A stretch of DNA of 14,088 bases from DALYJJ01 sp031969915 (GTDB lineage Bacteria; Acidobacteriota; Terriglobia; Bryobacterales; Bryobacteraceae), in assembly GCA_031969915.1 (NCBI GenBank), contig DALYJJ010000151.1, forward strand, positions 1 through 14,088. Direction: 5' to 3'. Of this stretch, positions 6,764 through 13,145 are shown piece after piece. Below the pieces are notes generated by a model that searched no databases, was not told the origin of the DNA, and saw nothing but the letters and a program-made list of their open reading frames with translations. The position numbers and the translations under genes were made by a program. Position 1 is the first letter of the stretch. The number at the start of each line of letters is the position of its first letter.

Positions 6764-8251
6764 ATGCCCCGGCTCCTCGCGCTCCTCGCCCTGGCCGCGC
6801 TCACCGCGCCGGCCGCCGATCTCGACGCCGTCCGAACTTGGCGCGCCTCGAACGAACACGCGGTCCTCGGCGAGTTCGTCGAACTGCTCTCCATCCCGAA
6901 CATCGCGCGCGATACCGCCAATATCCGCCGCAACGCGGCGTTTCTTGCGAAGATGCTCGAACGCCGCGGCGCCAAGGCCCGCCTGCTCGAAGTCGAAGGC
7001 GCGCCGCCCGTCGTCTACGGCGAGATCGCGGTTCCCAACGCCACCCGCACGCTCCTCTTCTACGCTCACTACGACGGCCAGCCCGTCACGCCGCGCGACT
7101 GGACGTCCGATCCCTGGACGCCGGTTCTGCGCAGCGGCGCGGCGAACGTCCCCTGGCCGGACCGCGGCCGGCCCTTCGATCCGGAGTGGCGCTTGTACGC
7201 CCGCTCCGCTTCCGACGACAAAGGCACCATCATCGCCATGATGAGCGCCTTGGATGCCCTGCGGGCCTCCGGCCAGCGCCTGACCTCCCACATCAAATTC
7301 GTCTTCGAAGGCGAAGAAGAGGCGGGCTCCGCATCGCTCGCCCGGATCCTCGCGCAACACAAGAATCTCGTGCAGGGCGACGTCTGGCTGATCTGCGACG
7401 GCCCTGTGCACCAGACACGCCGGCAGCAGCTCTTCTTCGGGGCGCGCGGCGTCACCGGCTTCGAACTCACCGCCTACGGTCCGCGCCGCGAACTCCACAG
7501 CGGCCACTACGGCAACTGGGCCCCGAACCCCGCCATGGCCCTGGCCCAACTGCTCGCCACGATGAAGGACGCCTCCGGCCGCGTGGTCATCGAGGGCTTC
7601 TACGACGGCATCGCGCCGCTGAGCGACGCCGAACGCGAAGCCATCGCCGCCGCCCCCGACAACGACGAGGAACTCCGCCGCGAGCTCCTGCTCGCCGAAA
7701 CCGACGGCGGCGGCCGCAAACTGATCGACCTGATCAATCAGCCGTCACTCAACGTTCGCGGCCTTTCCAGCGCGGGCGTGGGACCCGAAGCGCGCAACGT
7801 GGTGCCCGCCTTCGCCACTGCCAGCATCGACATCCGGCTGGTGAAAGGCATGGACCCCGCGGCCACCGTGAACCGCGTAGTCGAGCACATCCGCCGCCAG
7901 GGCTGGCACGTCGTCGATCGCGAGCCCGACGAGAAAACGCGCCTCGCGTTCCCGCGCGTCCTGCGCATCAACCGCGCTGAAGGCGGCTACCGCGCCGTCC
8001 GCAGCCCCATGGACACGCCCATCGCGAAACAGATTGCCGCCGCCGTTCGCGCCGCGCGCGGCGAAGTGATCCTCATGCCCACCCTCGGCGGCAGCGTCCC
8101 GCTCTACGTGATCGAGGACGGCTTCCAAGCTCCCATGGTCGGCGTCCCCATCGCCAACCACGACAACAGCCAGCATGGGCCGAACGAGAACCTCCGCCTG
8201 CGGAATCTGTGGGACGGCATCGAAACGATGGCGGCGCTGTTCACGATGTAG
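6764..8251 (+). CDS. M20-family metallopeptidase (dipeptidase type), exported
   Basis: A 495-residue zinc peptidase with an N-terminal signal peptide (MPRLLALLALAALTAPAADL). The M20 motifs are all present. YAHYDGQP gives Zn ligand H102, and SASDDKG gives the bridging Asp (D151). FEGEEEAGS gives the general base and a ligand (E185, E186), CDG gives D212, and NSQHGPNE gives H471. ELHSGHYG (243-250) is the lid-domain His motif of carnosinase/PepV-like dipeptidases. Length and order fit the di- or tripeptide hydrolase branch rather than DapE. It likely degrades peptides in the periplasm. Start codons TTG 6755 and ATG 6758 are alternatives; 6764 gives the best signal peptide. The gene starts head-to-head with the CBM9-like gene and ends overlapping the opposing histidine kinase gene by 11 bases. 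No Shine-Dalgarno is visible. Confidence 0.93.
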   Translation: MPRLLALLALAALTAPAADLDAVRTWRASNEHAVLGEFVELLSIPNIARDTANIRRNAAFLAKMLERRGAKARLLEVEGAPPVVYGEIAVPNATRTLLFYAHYDGQPVTPRDWTSDPWTPVLRSGAANVPWPDRGRPFDPEWRLYARSASDDKGTIIAMMSALDALRASGQRLTSHIKFVFEGEEEAGSASLARILAQHKNLVQGDVWLICDGPVHQTRRQQLFFGARGVTGFELTAYGPRRELHSGHYGNWAPNPAMALAQLLATMKDASGRVVIEGFYDGIAPLSDAEREAIAAAPDNDEELRRELLLAETDGGGRKLIDLINQPSLNVRGLSSAGVGPEARNVVPAFATASIDIRLVKGMDPAATVNRVVEHIRRQGWHVVDREPDEKTRLAFPRVLRINRAEGGYRAVRSPMDTPIAKQIAAAVRAARGEVILMPTLGGSVPLYVIEDGFQAPMVGVPIANHDNSQHGPNENLRLRNLWDGIETMAALFTM

Positions 8252-8897
8252 CAGCCTCCTGCGCCGCTGACACCTCGATGCGGAAGACAGCGCCCGCCCC
8301 CGATTCGCGGTTCGCCGCCGTCACCGCGCCGCCATACCGCGTGACAATCGACTGCACGATGTGCAGCCCCAGGCCGGAGCGGTCCGCCTTGGTGGAAAAA
8401 CGCGGCGTGAAGATCTTGGGCAGGATCTCAGGCGGAATTCCCGGTCCGTTGTCCGCCACTGTCACCACCACGCCACCCGCCGCGCGCACCGCCGCCACGT
8501 CGATCCGGCACCCCTTCTTCACAATCTGCGCGGCGTTCAGGAACAGGTTCATGAACACCCGCTCCCACGCCGGTCCAACGCCGGGAAGGCGGACACCGGG
8601 CTCCACTTCCACCGTAAACTCGATCGGCGGTCTCTTGATCGCCTGCACGAAATCGTTGGTGAATCCGATCGCGCTTTCAATGATCGTCTCCAACTCAAGC
8701 GAGCCGCGCGTCGTTTCCAGGTAGCTGCCCAGGATCCGCCGGCCGCGGTCCACGCTCCGGTGGATGGTCGCCGAGAGAGGCACCCAGTTCGCATCCCCGG
8801 CGATGAGATCGGCGGCCTCCGAAATCGTTTCGAAGACGTTGTTCAGGTCGTGGACCAGGCCCTCGAGATTGAGGTCGGACGGCCTTTCGGCATCCAT
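8241..8897 (-). CDS. small soluble histidine kinase without sensor domain
   Basis: A 218-residue cytoplasmic protein made only of a dimerisation/phosphoacceptor segment and a HATPase_c domain. The H-box is LVHDLNN (H16), the HDLNN variant known from NtrB-like and orphan kinases. The N-box is MNLFLNAAQ (N117, N121), G1 is DNGPGIP (149-155), the F-box is IFTPRFSTK (162-170) and G2 is GLGLHIV (175-181), so the ATP site looks complete. There is no PAS, GAF, HAMP or membrane segment and no response regulator nearby; input and partner are unknown. The start lies 4 bases after the aroA stop, with GGAG 8 bases upstream, so the two are likely one transcript. Its 3' end overlaps the convergent peptidase gene. 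Confidence 0.88.
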   Translation of the reverse strand: MDAERPSDLNLEGLVHDLNNVFETISEAADLIAGDANWVPLSATIHRSVDRGRRILGSYLETTRGSLELETIIESAIGFTNDFVQAIKRPPIEFTVEVEPGVRLPGVGPAWERVFMNLFLNAAQIVKKGCRIDVAAVRAAGGVVVTVADNGPGIPPEILPKIFTPRFSTKADRSGLGLHIVQSIVTRYGGAVTAANRESGAGAVFRIEVSAAQEAATS

Positions 8898-8901
8898 CGC
8901 G

Positions 8902-10182
8902 TCACTCCGTTACTCGACGCAGTGTATCCCAAAACTCCGGATACGAAACGGACGCCGCCTCCGCTTCGCGAATCGTGCAGGGTCCGTCGGCCGCCAGCGC
9001 CGCCACCGCCGCCGACATCGCGATCCGGTGATCGCCGAAGGAATCCAGTTCCGCCGCCCGGAACGTCTGGCCACCCGCGATCTGGAAGCCGTCGGGGCGC
9101 ACCTCCACCGTCACGCCCATGCGCGCGAAGTTCTCCGCGACGGTGGCGATGCGGTCCGTTTCCTTCACGCGCAGTTCGGCCGCATCGCGGACCAGCAGTC
9201 CTCCGCTCGAAAGCGCGCCCAGCACCGCCAGCACCGGAATTTCGTCGATCAGCGCCGCCGTGAGTTCTTTCTCGATCACGCCGCCGCGCGGCTTCGAGCT
9301 TCGCACCCGGATGTCTCCCACCAACTCGCCGCCCTGCTGCTGCAGTTCAAGCACCTTCACATCGCCGCCCGCGCTGACCAGAAAGTCGAGGAGCGCCGAT
9401 CGCGTCGGATTCAAGCCCACACCGCGCACCACCAGGTTCGACTCCGGAAGGATCATCGCCGCCACCAGAAAGAACGCCGCCGACGAGAGATCGCCCGGGA
9501 CCGTCAATTCACGCCCCGCCAGCGGATGTCCGCCTTCGATCGAGATCACGCCCCGCTGGACGTCGATCTCCGCGCCGAACTCGCGCAACGCGATCTCCGA
9601 GTGGTCGCGGGTCCGCACGCTCTCGCGCACCGTCGTGGTGCCCGCGGCCTGCAGGCCCGCGAAGAGCACGCAGGTCTTCACCTGGGCGCTGGCCACCGGC
9701 AGCGTGTAATCGATCGGATGCAGCGCGCCGCCCCAGATCTCCAGCGGCGGGTATCGCCCGTCGCGGGCCGCAACCTTCGCGCCCATCTGCGCCAGGGGCT
9801 TCATGATCCGTTCCATCGGACGCCGCGAGAGCGATTCATCCCCCGCGATCACCGAACGGAAGGGTTGCGCCGCGAGCAGGCCGGAGATCATGCGAATCGT
9901 GGATCCCGAGTTCCCCGCGTCCAGCGTAGCCGCCGGCTCCCTCCAGCCCTGAAAGCCCTTGCCGCCGATCCGGACGGCGTCGTCGCCCACCTGGACATCC
10001 ACCCCCAATCCGCGCAAGCAGCCCAGCGTGCTGTGGCAATCCGCCCCGCTCGAGTAGTTCCGGATGGTCGACTCCCCCTCCGCGATCCCGGCCAGCATCG
10101 CGTAGCGATGCGAAATGGACTTGTCGCCCGGAAGTTGAATGGTCCCGTCAAGGCCCCGTGCGGGCCGGATTTCCTGTTCCAT
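8902..10182 (-). CDS. aroA: 3-phosphoshikimate 1-carboxyvinyltransferase (EPSP synthase), class II
   Basis: A 426-residue cytoplasmic enzyme of the shikimate pathway. It joins phosphoenolpyruvate and shikimate-3-phosphate to give EPSP, the precursor of chorismate and aromatic amino acids. Full-length motifs are LPGDKSISHR (K21), DAGNSGSTIRM (88-98), SRRPM (119-123), VPGDLSSAAFF (228-238), ALIDEIPVL (D313), ELRVKETDRI (E341) and FGDHRIAMS (382-390). Four patterns used to define class II enzymes are present: GDKS, SAQVK (165-169), RDHSE (192-196) and NPTR (258-261). The closest overall style is that of Bacillus subtilis. Class II enzymes are often less sensitive to glyphosate, but that is not shown here. 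A GAGAG ribosome site precedes ATG 10182. The histidine kinase gene follows after 4 bases. Confidence 0.97.
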   Translation of the reverse strand: MEQEIRPARGLDGTIQLPGDKSISHRYAMLAGIAEGESTIRNYSSGADCHSTLGCLRGLGVDVQVGDDAVRIGGKGFQGWREPAATLDAGNSGSTIRMISGLLAAQPFRSVIAGDESLSRRPMERIMKPLAQMGAKVAARDGRYPPLEIWGGALHPIDYTLPVASAQVKTCVLFAGLQAAGTTTVRESVRTRDHSEIALREFGAEIDVQRGVISIEGGHPLAGRELTVPGDLSSAAFFLVAAMILPESNLVVRGVGLNPTRSALLDFLVSAGGDVKVLELQQQGGELVGDIRVRSSKPRGGVIEKELTAALIDEIPVLAVLGALSSGGLLVRDAAELRVKETDRIATVAENFARMGVTVEVRPDGFQIAGGQTFRAAELDSFGDHRIAMSAAVAALAADGPCTIREAEAASVSYPEFWDTLRRVTE

Positions 10183-10193
10183 ATGAACTCTCT

Positions 10194-10199
10194 ATTGTA
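10194..10199 (-). promoter_or_regulatory. candidate -10 element (TACAAT) for aroA
   Basis: On the minus strand TACAAT lies 11 bases before the aroA ATG and matches TATAAT at five of six positions. Transcription would begin about five bases before the start codon, giving a very short leader. No clear -35 is visible, and the hexamer partly precedes the GAGAG ribosome site, so the true start could lie further upstream. Confidence 0.35.
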
Positions 10200-10270
10200 G
10201 TGGCTCCCCGCGGCCGAACCCTCTGAAACGCGGCGGCGGGTGGGAGCATCTAACCAACCAGACAGAGATC

Positions 10271-10375
10271 GTGGCGCCGGCCACGAAATCGAAACCATCA
10301 GCCGTTTCGCGGCACGCCGCGAAAGTGAGCCAAACGAAGGCCCGTTCCCGCGGGCCCGCTTCTGGGGAGGAAGAG
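10271..10375 (+). promoter_or_regulatory. structured leader of the zinc-ribbon gene (three hairpins plus Shine-Dalgarno)
   Basis: Three perfect hairpins stand in a row: GTGGC-GCCG-GCCAC (10271-10284), TTTCGCGG-CACG-CCGCGAAA (10305-10324, 8 bp) and GGCCCG-TTCCCG-CGGGCC (10339-10356). They are followed by a strong Shine-Dalgarno (GGGGAGG, 10364-10370) just before ATG 10376. CTTC (10359-10362) could pair with GAAG (10370-10373) around that site. The unpaired stretch between hairpins 2 and 3 is GTGAGCCAAACGAA. I recognise no known riboswitch class. A structured regulatory 5' UTR is an inference from the hairpins. Confidence 0.4.
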
Positions 10376-10576
10376 ATGAAGTCCGTCTGGTCGAGCCTGA
10401 ACCGATTGTGGTGCCAGGCCATTCACCCCGATCCCATGTGGCCAGTCAACGGCCAGTACCGCTGCCCGCAGTGCCTCCGCGTGTACCAGGTGCCCTGGGA
10501 AGAACGCCGCGAGCAACGCGCCTTCGAACCAGCTCGCAAGCTGAAGCACGCCCCCGTGCCGGTGATCGTCGAGTAA
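10376..10576 (+). CDS. small zinc-ribbon-like protein
   Basis: A 66-residue protein. Its core is MWPVNGQYRCPQCLRVYQVPW (21-41), with one CPQC knuckle (C30, C33). An upstream Cys-His pair in LWCQAIH (C13, H17) could complete a zinc site. The tail (about 42-66) is basic and Pro/Val-rich. There is no signal peptide or membrane segment. A frame extending 35 codons further upstream exists, but the perfect GGGGAGG-AAGAG spacing to ATG 10376 and the hairpins in the upstream stretch fix this start. The function is unknown; single-knuckle proteins of this size may bind nucleic acid or a partner protein. It diverges from aroA, with about 190 bases between the start codons. Confidence 0.75.
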   Translation: MKSVWSSLNRLWCQAIHPDPMWPVNGQYRCPQCLRVYQVPWEERREQRAFEPARKLKHAPVPVIVE

Positions 10577-10639
10577 CCAGATTCAGTCGGCCGTGCACCG
10601 GTGCGCTGGAGAGCCCTGCGTTTCGTTCACCGGGCATGC

Positions 10640-10645
10640 TACACT
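10640..10645 (+). promoter_or_regulatory. candidate extended -10 element (TGCTACACT) for the alpha/beta hydrolase
   Basis: TACACT preceded by TGC lies 15 bases before ATG 10661, in the only gap between the zinc-ribbon gene and the hydrolase. Transcription would start near 10652. The -35 region is poor, as expected for an extended -10 promoter. Confidence 0.4.
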
Positions 10646-10660
10646 CCCCTGAAACTCCGC

Positions 10661-11335
10661 ATGGCTTCGTTCTTGTTGGTGCACGGCGCATGGCACGGGG
10701 CATGGGCCTGGGACCGCGTGAAACCGCTGCTGGCCGCGGCGGGACACAACGTAGTGGCGCCCGATCTCCCGCGGTCGACCCTGGAAGCAAACGTCGCCTG
10801 CGCCCTGGCCGCCGTGGCCCACTGCCCCCCGCCGCTCATCGTGGTCGGTCACAGCCTGGCCGGGATGACCGTCACCGCGCTCGCCGAACAGATTCCCGGC
10901 CGGATTGCCCGCCTGGTTTATCTCGCCGCGTTCCTGCCGAAGAGCGGCCAGAGCGTGACCGACGCGATGGGCAAGAGCGCGTCCCGCTTCATCGACGTTT
11001 CCGCGGATCGACGCTCCCTCACGCTGAAGCCGGACATGGTCGGCCCGGTGATCTACACCGATTGCGCGCCGGAGGATGTCGAACCGATCCTCGCCCGCCT
11101 CGTTCCCGAGCCTTCCGCCACGTCCGTGGCCCGCGTCAACACCACTGAGGAGCGCTTCGGCAGCGTCCCCCGCGCCTACATCGAGTGCCTCGACGACCAG
11201 TGCATACCGCTCTCCCTGCAGCGTGCGATGCACAGCGCCACGCCCTGCGATCCCGTTCTGTCGCTTGAAACCGGGCACTCTCCCAACTGGTCGGCGCCGG
11301 AAAAACTGGCCCAGATGCTCTGCGCTCTCGCCTGA
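10661..11335 (+). CDS. alpha/beta-fold hydrolase (esterase, MES/hydroxynitrile-lyase-like)
   Basis: A 224-residue soluble hydrolase. The N-terminal oxyanion strand FLLVHGAWHGAWAWDRV and APDLPRS are typical of the plant MES/HNL-like and related bacterial esterase group. The nucleophile elbow is VGHSLAG (S65), the acid is in YIECLDDQ (D178 or D179) and the catalytic His is in ETGHSPNWSAPEKL (H206). The triad is complete and the cap is short. The protein likely cleaves a small carboxylic ester in the cytoplasm; the substrate is unknown. ATG 10661 was chosen over an in-frame upstream start because it puts the first beta strand at the N terminus as in the family and lies after a good -10. The gene ends 4 bases from the convergent gene at 11340. 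Confidence 0.9.
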   Translation: MASFLLVHGAWHGAWAWDRVKPLLAAAGHNVVAPDLPRSTLEANVACALAAVAHCPPPLIVVGHSLAGMTVTALAEQIPGRIARLVYLAAFLPKSGQSVTDAMGKSASRFIDVSADRRSLTLKPDMVGPVIYTDCAPEDVEPILARLVPEPSATSVARVNTTEERFGSVPRAYIECLDDQCIPLSLQRAMHSATPCDPVLSLETGHSPNWSAPEKLAQMLCALA

Positions 11336-11339
11336 CCGT

Positions 11340-11582
11340 TCAGGGCGTTCGCCTCGGCTCGCGCCGCCGCTTCTCCAGGTGCTGATTGAGGTGCCCGATG
11401 GAGGCGAAGAACCCCTCGAACGTCCATGGGTCGCGCACCGCCATGCGGCCCCGCGCGCTCGGCCGGAAGTCGCGCGTCGTGAAATGAGTGTGGACACTGA
11501 TCACCGCCGACCCCATCGGCCGGTATTCGTGCGTGCCTTCCGCCCACGCCAAGCCATCGTCGATCCAAAGCGCGAACCCCAT
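11340..11582 (-). CDS. hypothetical protein (80 aa)
   Basis: An 80-residue protein downstream of the 145-residue gene on the same strand, 6 bases after its stop, so probably the second gene of an operon. I do not recognise the family. The N-terminal half is hydrophobic and acidic (MGFALWIDDGLAWAEGTHEY); the middle has a His/Thr/Arg-rich strand (VHTHFTTRDF); the end is strongly basic (LEKRRREPRRTP). There is no signal peptide or membrane segment. High third-position GC and tight packing between two stops support coding. No strong ribosome site is visible. Confidence 0.6.
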   Translation of the reverse strand: MGFALWIDDGLAWAEGTHEYRPMGSAVISVHTHFTTRDFRPSARGRMAVRDPWTFEGFFASIGHLNQHLEKRRREPRRTP

Positions 11583-11588
11583 GCCGGC

Positions 11589-12026
11589 CTACAGGTCGAT
11601 GGCCTCCGCGATCCGGTCCATCTCCTCGGACGTCAGGACCACGGGTTTCTCCATCTCCTGCGGTTTCGCACGCTGGTCGAAGGCGCCGAAGAGCGCCATC
11701 TTCGCCACGCCGTGGCGCTGCGAAGAACTCAGGTCGACGCGCTGATTCCGTGCGCACCACTCTTCCAATACCGCCTCGGCCACGTACACCGAAACCGGCT
11801 GATAGCGGCGCCGGTCGGCGGAAACCTCGAAGACAAACTCGTTGGTGGGAACGCCGTCGCGCAGCAACAGGCGGCGGCCTTCAAAGTAATACTGGTAGAC
11901 GTAGCCGCTTTCGGCGGAATACGTTTTCAGCCGCCGCACGGCGGGCGCGCCCGTCAGCGGCGGGAGTTCCGGAGTCTTCTGGAATCGGCGGAGCCAGCGA
12001 AGCACAGCTTTCATCCAACGTAGCAT
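11589..12026 (-). CDS. hypothetical protein (145 aa)
   Basis: A 145-residue soluble protein of a family I cannot name. It starts with a basic amphipathic helix (MLRWMKAVLRWLRRFQ). A probably mixed alpha/beta body follows: KTYSAESGYVYQYYFEGRRL (34-53), NEFVFEVSADRR (62-73) and RHGVAKMALFGAFDQR (104-119). The upstream ATG (12026) shares two bases with the start codon of the opposing DUF309 gene; ATG 12014 (fifth residue) is an alternative that would avoid the overlap. The 80-residue gene follows after 6 bases. Codon use is like the rest of the chromosome. Confidence 0.7.
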   Translation of the reverse strand: MLRWMKAVLRWLRRFQKTPELPPLTGAPAVRRLKTYSAESGYVYQYYFEGRRLLLRDGVPTNEFVFEVSADRRRYQPVSVYVAEAVLEEWCARNQRVDLSSSQRHGVAKMALFGAFDQRAKPQEMEKPVVLTSEEMDRIAEAIDL

Positions 12027-12378
12027 GCAGGACGGCCTGGAGCGCGGCGTTCATCTCTTCAACGAGGGCGAGTACTTCGAATCGCACGAAGTTCTCGAAG
12101 CGGTGTGGACGCCCGAGCGCGGCCCGCGCCGGCTCTTCTTGCAGAGCCTGATTCACTTCGCCGTCGGCTTGCACCACTACCGGCGCGGCAATGCCATCGG
12201 CGCCGGACTCCAGTTGCAGAAGGCGCTCCGCAAGCTCTCGTCCTACCCTCCGGGCTTTGAGGGCGTGGACACCTCGGCGCTGCTCCGGGACGGCGGAGCC
12301 TGGCTTGCGGCGGTGCGTGAGGGCCGTCCCATCCCGGGGCGGCCTGAAATGCGATTGGTACAATCGGTGAGCCAATGA
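12025..12378 (+). CDS. DUF309 domain protein
   Basis: A 117-residue protein with the DUF309 signature near its start, LFNEGEYFESHEVLEAVW (11-28). It continues with LFLQSLIHFAVGLHHYRRGN (37-56) and LQLQKALRKL (62-71). The conserved His/Glu residues on adjacent helices (H21, E22, E25, H50, H51) suggest a compact helical bundle that may bind a metal; the function of the family is unknown. The protein has the usual family length. The start codon overlaps that of the opposing 145-residue gene within GCATGC, and no ribosome site is visible. The stop overlaps the next start in ATGA, so it is coupled to the BNR-repeat gene. Confidence 0.88.
   Translation: MQDGLERGVHLFNEGEYFESHEVLEAVWTPERGPRRLFLQSLIHFAVGLHHYRRGNAIGAGLQLQKALRKLSSYPPGFEGVDTSALLRDGGAWLAAVREGRPIPGRPEMRLVQSVSQ
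12359..12364 (+). promoter_or_regulatory. candidate internal -10 element (TACAAT) before the BNR-repeat gene
   Basis: TACAAT lies inside the last codons of the DUF309 gene, 10 bases before ATG 12375. It matches TATAAT at five of six positions. A GGTGA at 12366-12370 could serve as a ribosome site if transcription came from upstream. Because the gene is also coupled to DUF309 by an ATGA overlap, this promoter would be additional rather than required. Confidence 0.25.
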
Positions 12379-13145
12379 GAGTGTGCGTCCTACTCGCGCT
12401 CTGTTGCGCGCTCGCCGCACAGGAAGCGCCGCCCAAACTGGTGAATGACGGCAAGCCTCTGCGGGTGCCCGCCCACTGCGGCCTGGAACAAATGGAGCAG
12501 GTGGGTTTGCAGTGTCCCGAGGACGAACCCTGCCCGGTGTTCCTTGAACTCGCCTCCGCGGGCGTCATCGGCGACCGCCTCGTGCTGAGCGGCAATCTAC
12601 ACACCGCCAATGTGACGGTCGCATCGCTGCTGCTCGCCAGCGATGACGCCGGCAAGTCCTGGTATGAGGCGCATCCGCGCATCCCGGCCGCCGGCCTCGA
12701 ACATATCCAGTTCCTCGATCTCGAGAACGGCTGGATCGCCGGACAACTCCTCGGACCGATTCCGAAGGACCCCTTCTTCCTGATCACCGGGAACGGCGGA
12801 AAGACCTTCGTCCGCCGCGATGTGTTTGTCGAGAGCCGCCCCGGCGCGATCGACCAGTTCTGGTTCGATTCCCGCACCGCGGGCTCGCTCATCATCGATC
12901 GCATCCGCCGCGGCGATTCCGCTGGACGCTATGAAGTGCTGGAAACCATGACCGGCGGCGACACCTGGTCCCTGCGGCAGATCGTCATGAAACCAGCGCC
13001 TCTAAAGCGGCGCGCCTCCGGCAGCGAAGGCTGGCGCGTGCGCCCGCACGCGGCCACGAAATCCTACCGCGTGGAAAAGCAGGACGGCGCCGCGTGGACG
13101 CCGGTGGCTTCGTTCCTGGTACAGACCGGAGAATGCAAGCCGTGA
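12375..13145 (+). CDS. secreted BNR/sialidase-like repeat protein
   Basis: A 256-residue exported protein. A short signal peptide (MRVCVLLALCCALAAQEAP) is followed by a beta-rich body with three Asp-box-like repeats: ASDDAGKSW (88-96), TGNGGKTFV (138-146) and TGGDTW (193-198). They are separated by strands such as IQFLDLENGWIAGQ (111-124), the pattern of BNR/Ycf48-like beta-propellers. Four Cys in the mature part (35, 47, 53, 254) could form disulphides. It is too short for a full sialidase and shows no sialidase catalytic residues that I can identify, so a binding or scaffold role is more likely. The gene overlaps DUF309 by 4 bases. Its end overlaps the hydantoinase start in GTGA. Confidence 0.75.
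   Translation: MRVCVLLALCCALAAQEAPPKLVNDGKPLRVPAHCGLEQMEQVGLQCPEDEPCPVFLELASAGVIGDRLVLSGNLHTANVTVASLLLASDDAGKSWYEAHPRIPAAGLEHIQFLDLENGWIAGQLLGPIPKDPFFLITGNGGKTFVRRDVFVESRPGAIDQFWFDSRTAGSLIIDRIRRGDSAGRYEVLETMTGGDTWSLRQIVMKPAPLKRRASGSEGWRVRPHAATKSYRVEKQDGAAWTPVASFLVQTGECKP

Noticed and set aside
6751..6975. N-terminal extension of the CBM9-like protein
   Set aside because: It would overlap the signal peptide and first domain of the M20 peptidase, and its composition is that of a shadow frame.
5995..7980. 661-codon open frame on the plus strand
   Set aside because: It runs antisense to the CBM9-like gene and then out of frame through the M20 peptidase gene. The product is Arg/Pro-rich, a typical shadow.
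8764..10200. 478-codon open frame on the plus strand
   Set aside because: It is antisense to aroA and the kinase start, has Arg/His-rich low-complexity sequence and no domain.
10271..10375. Longer start (35 extra residues) for the zinc-ribbon protein
   Set aside because: GTG start without a ribosome site, Lys/Ser-rich product, and the perfect Shine-Dalgarno is located just before ATG 10376.
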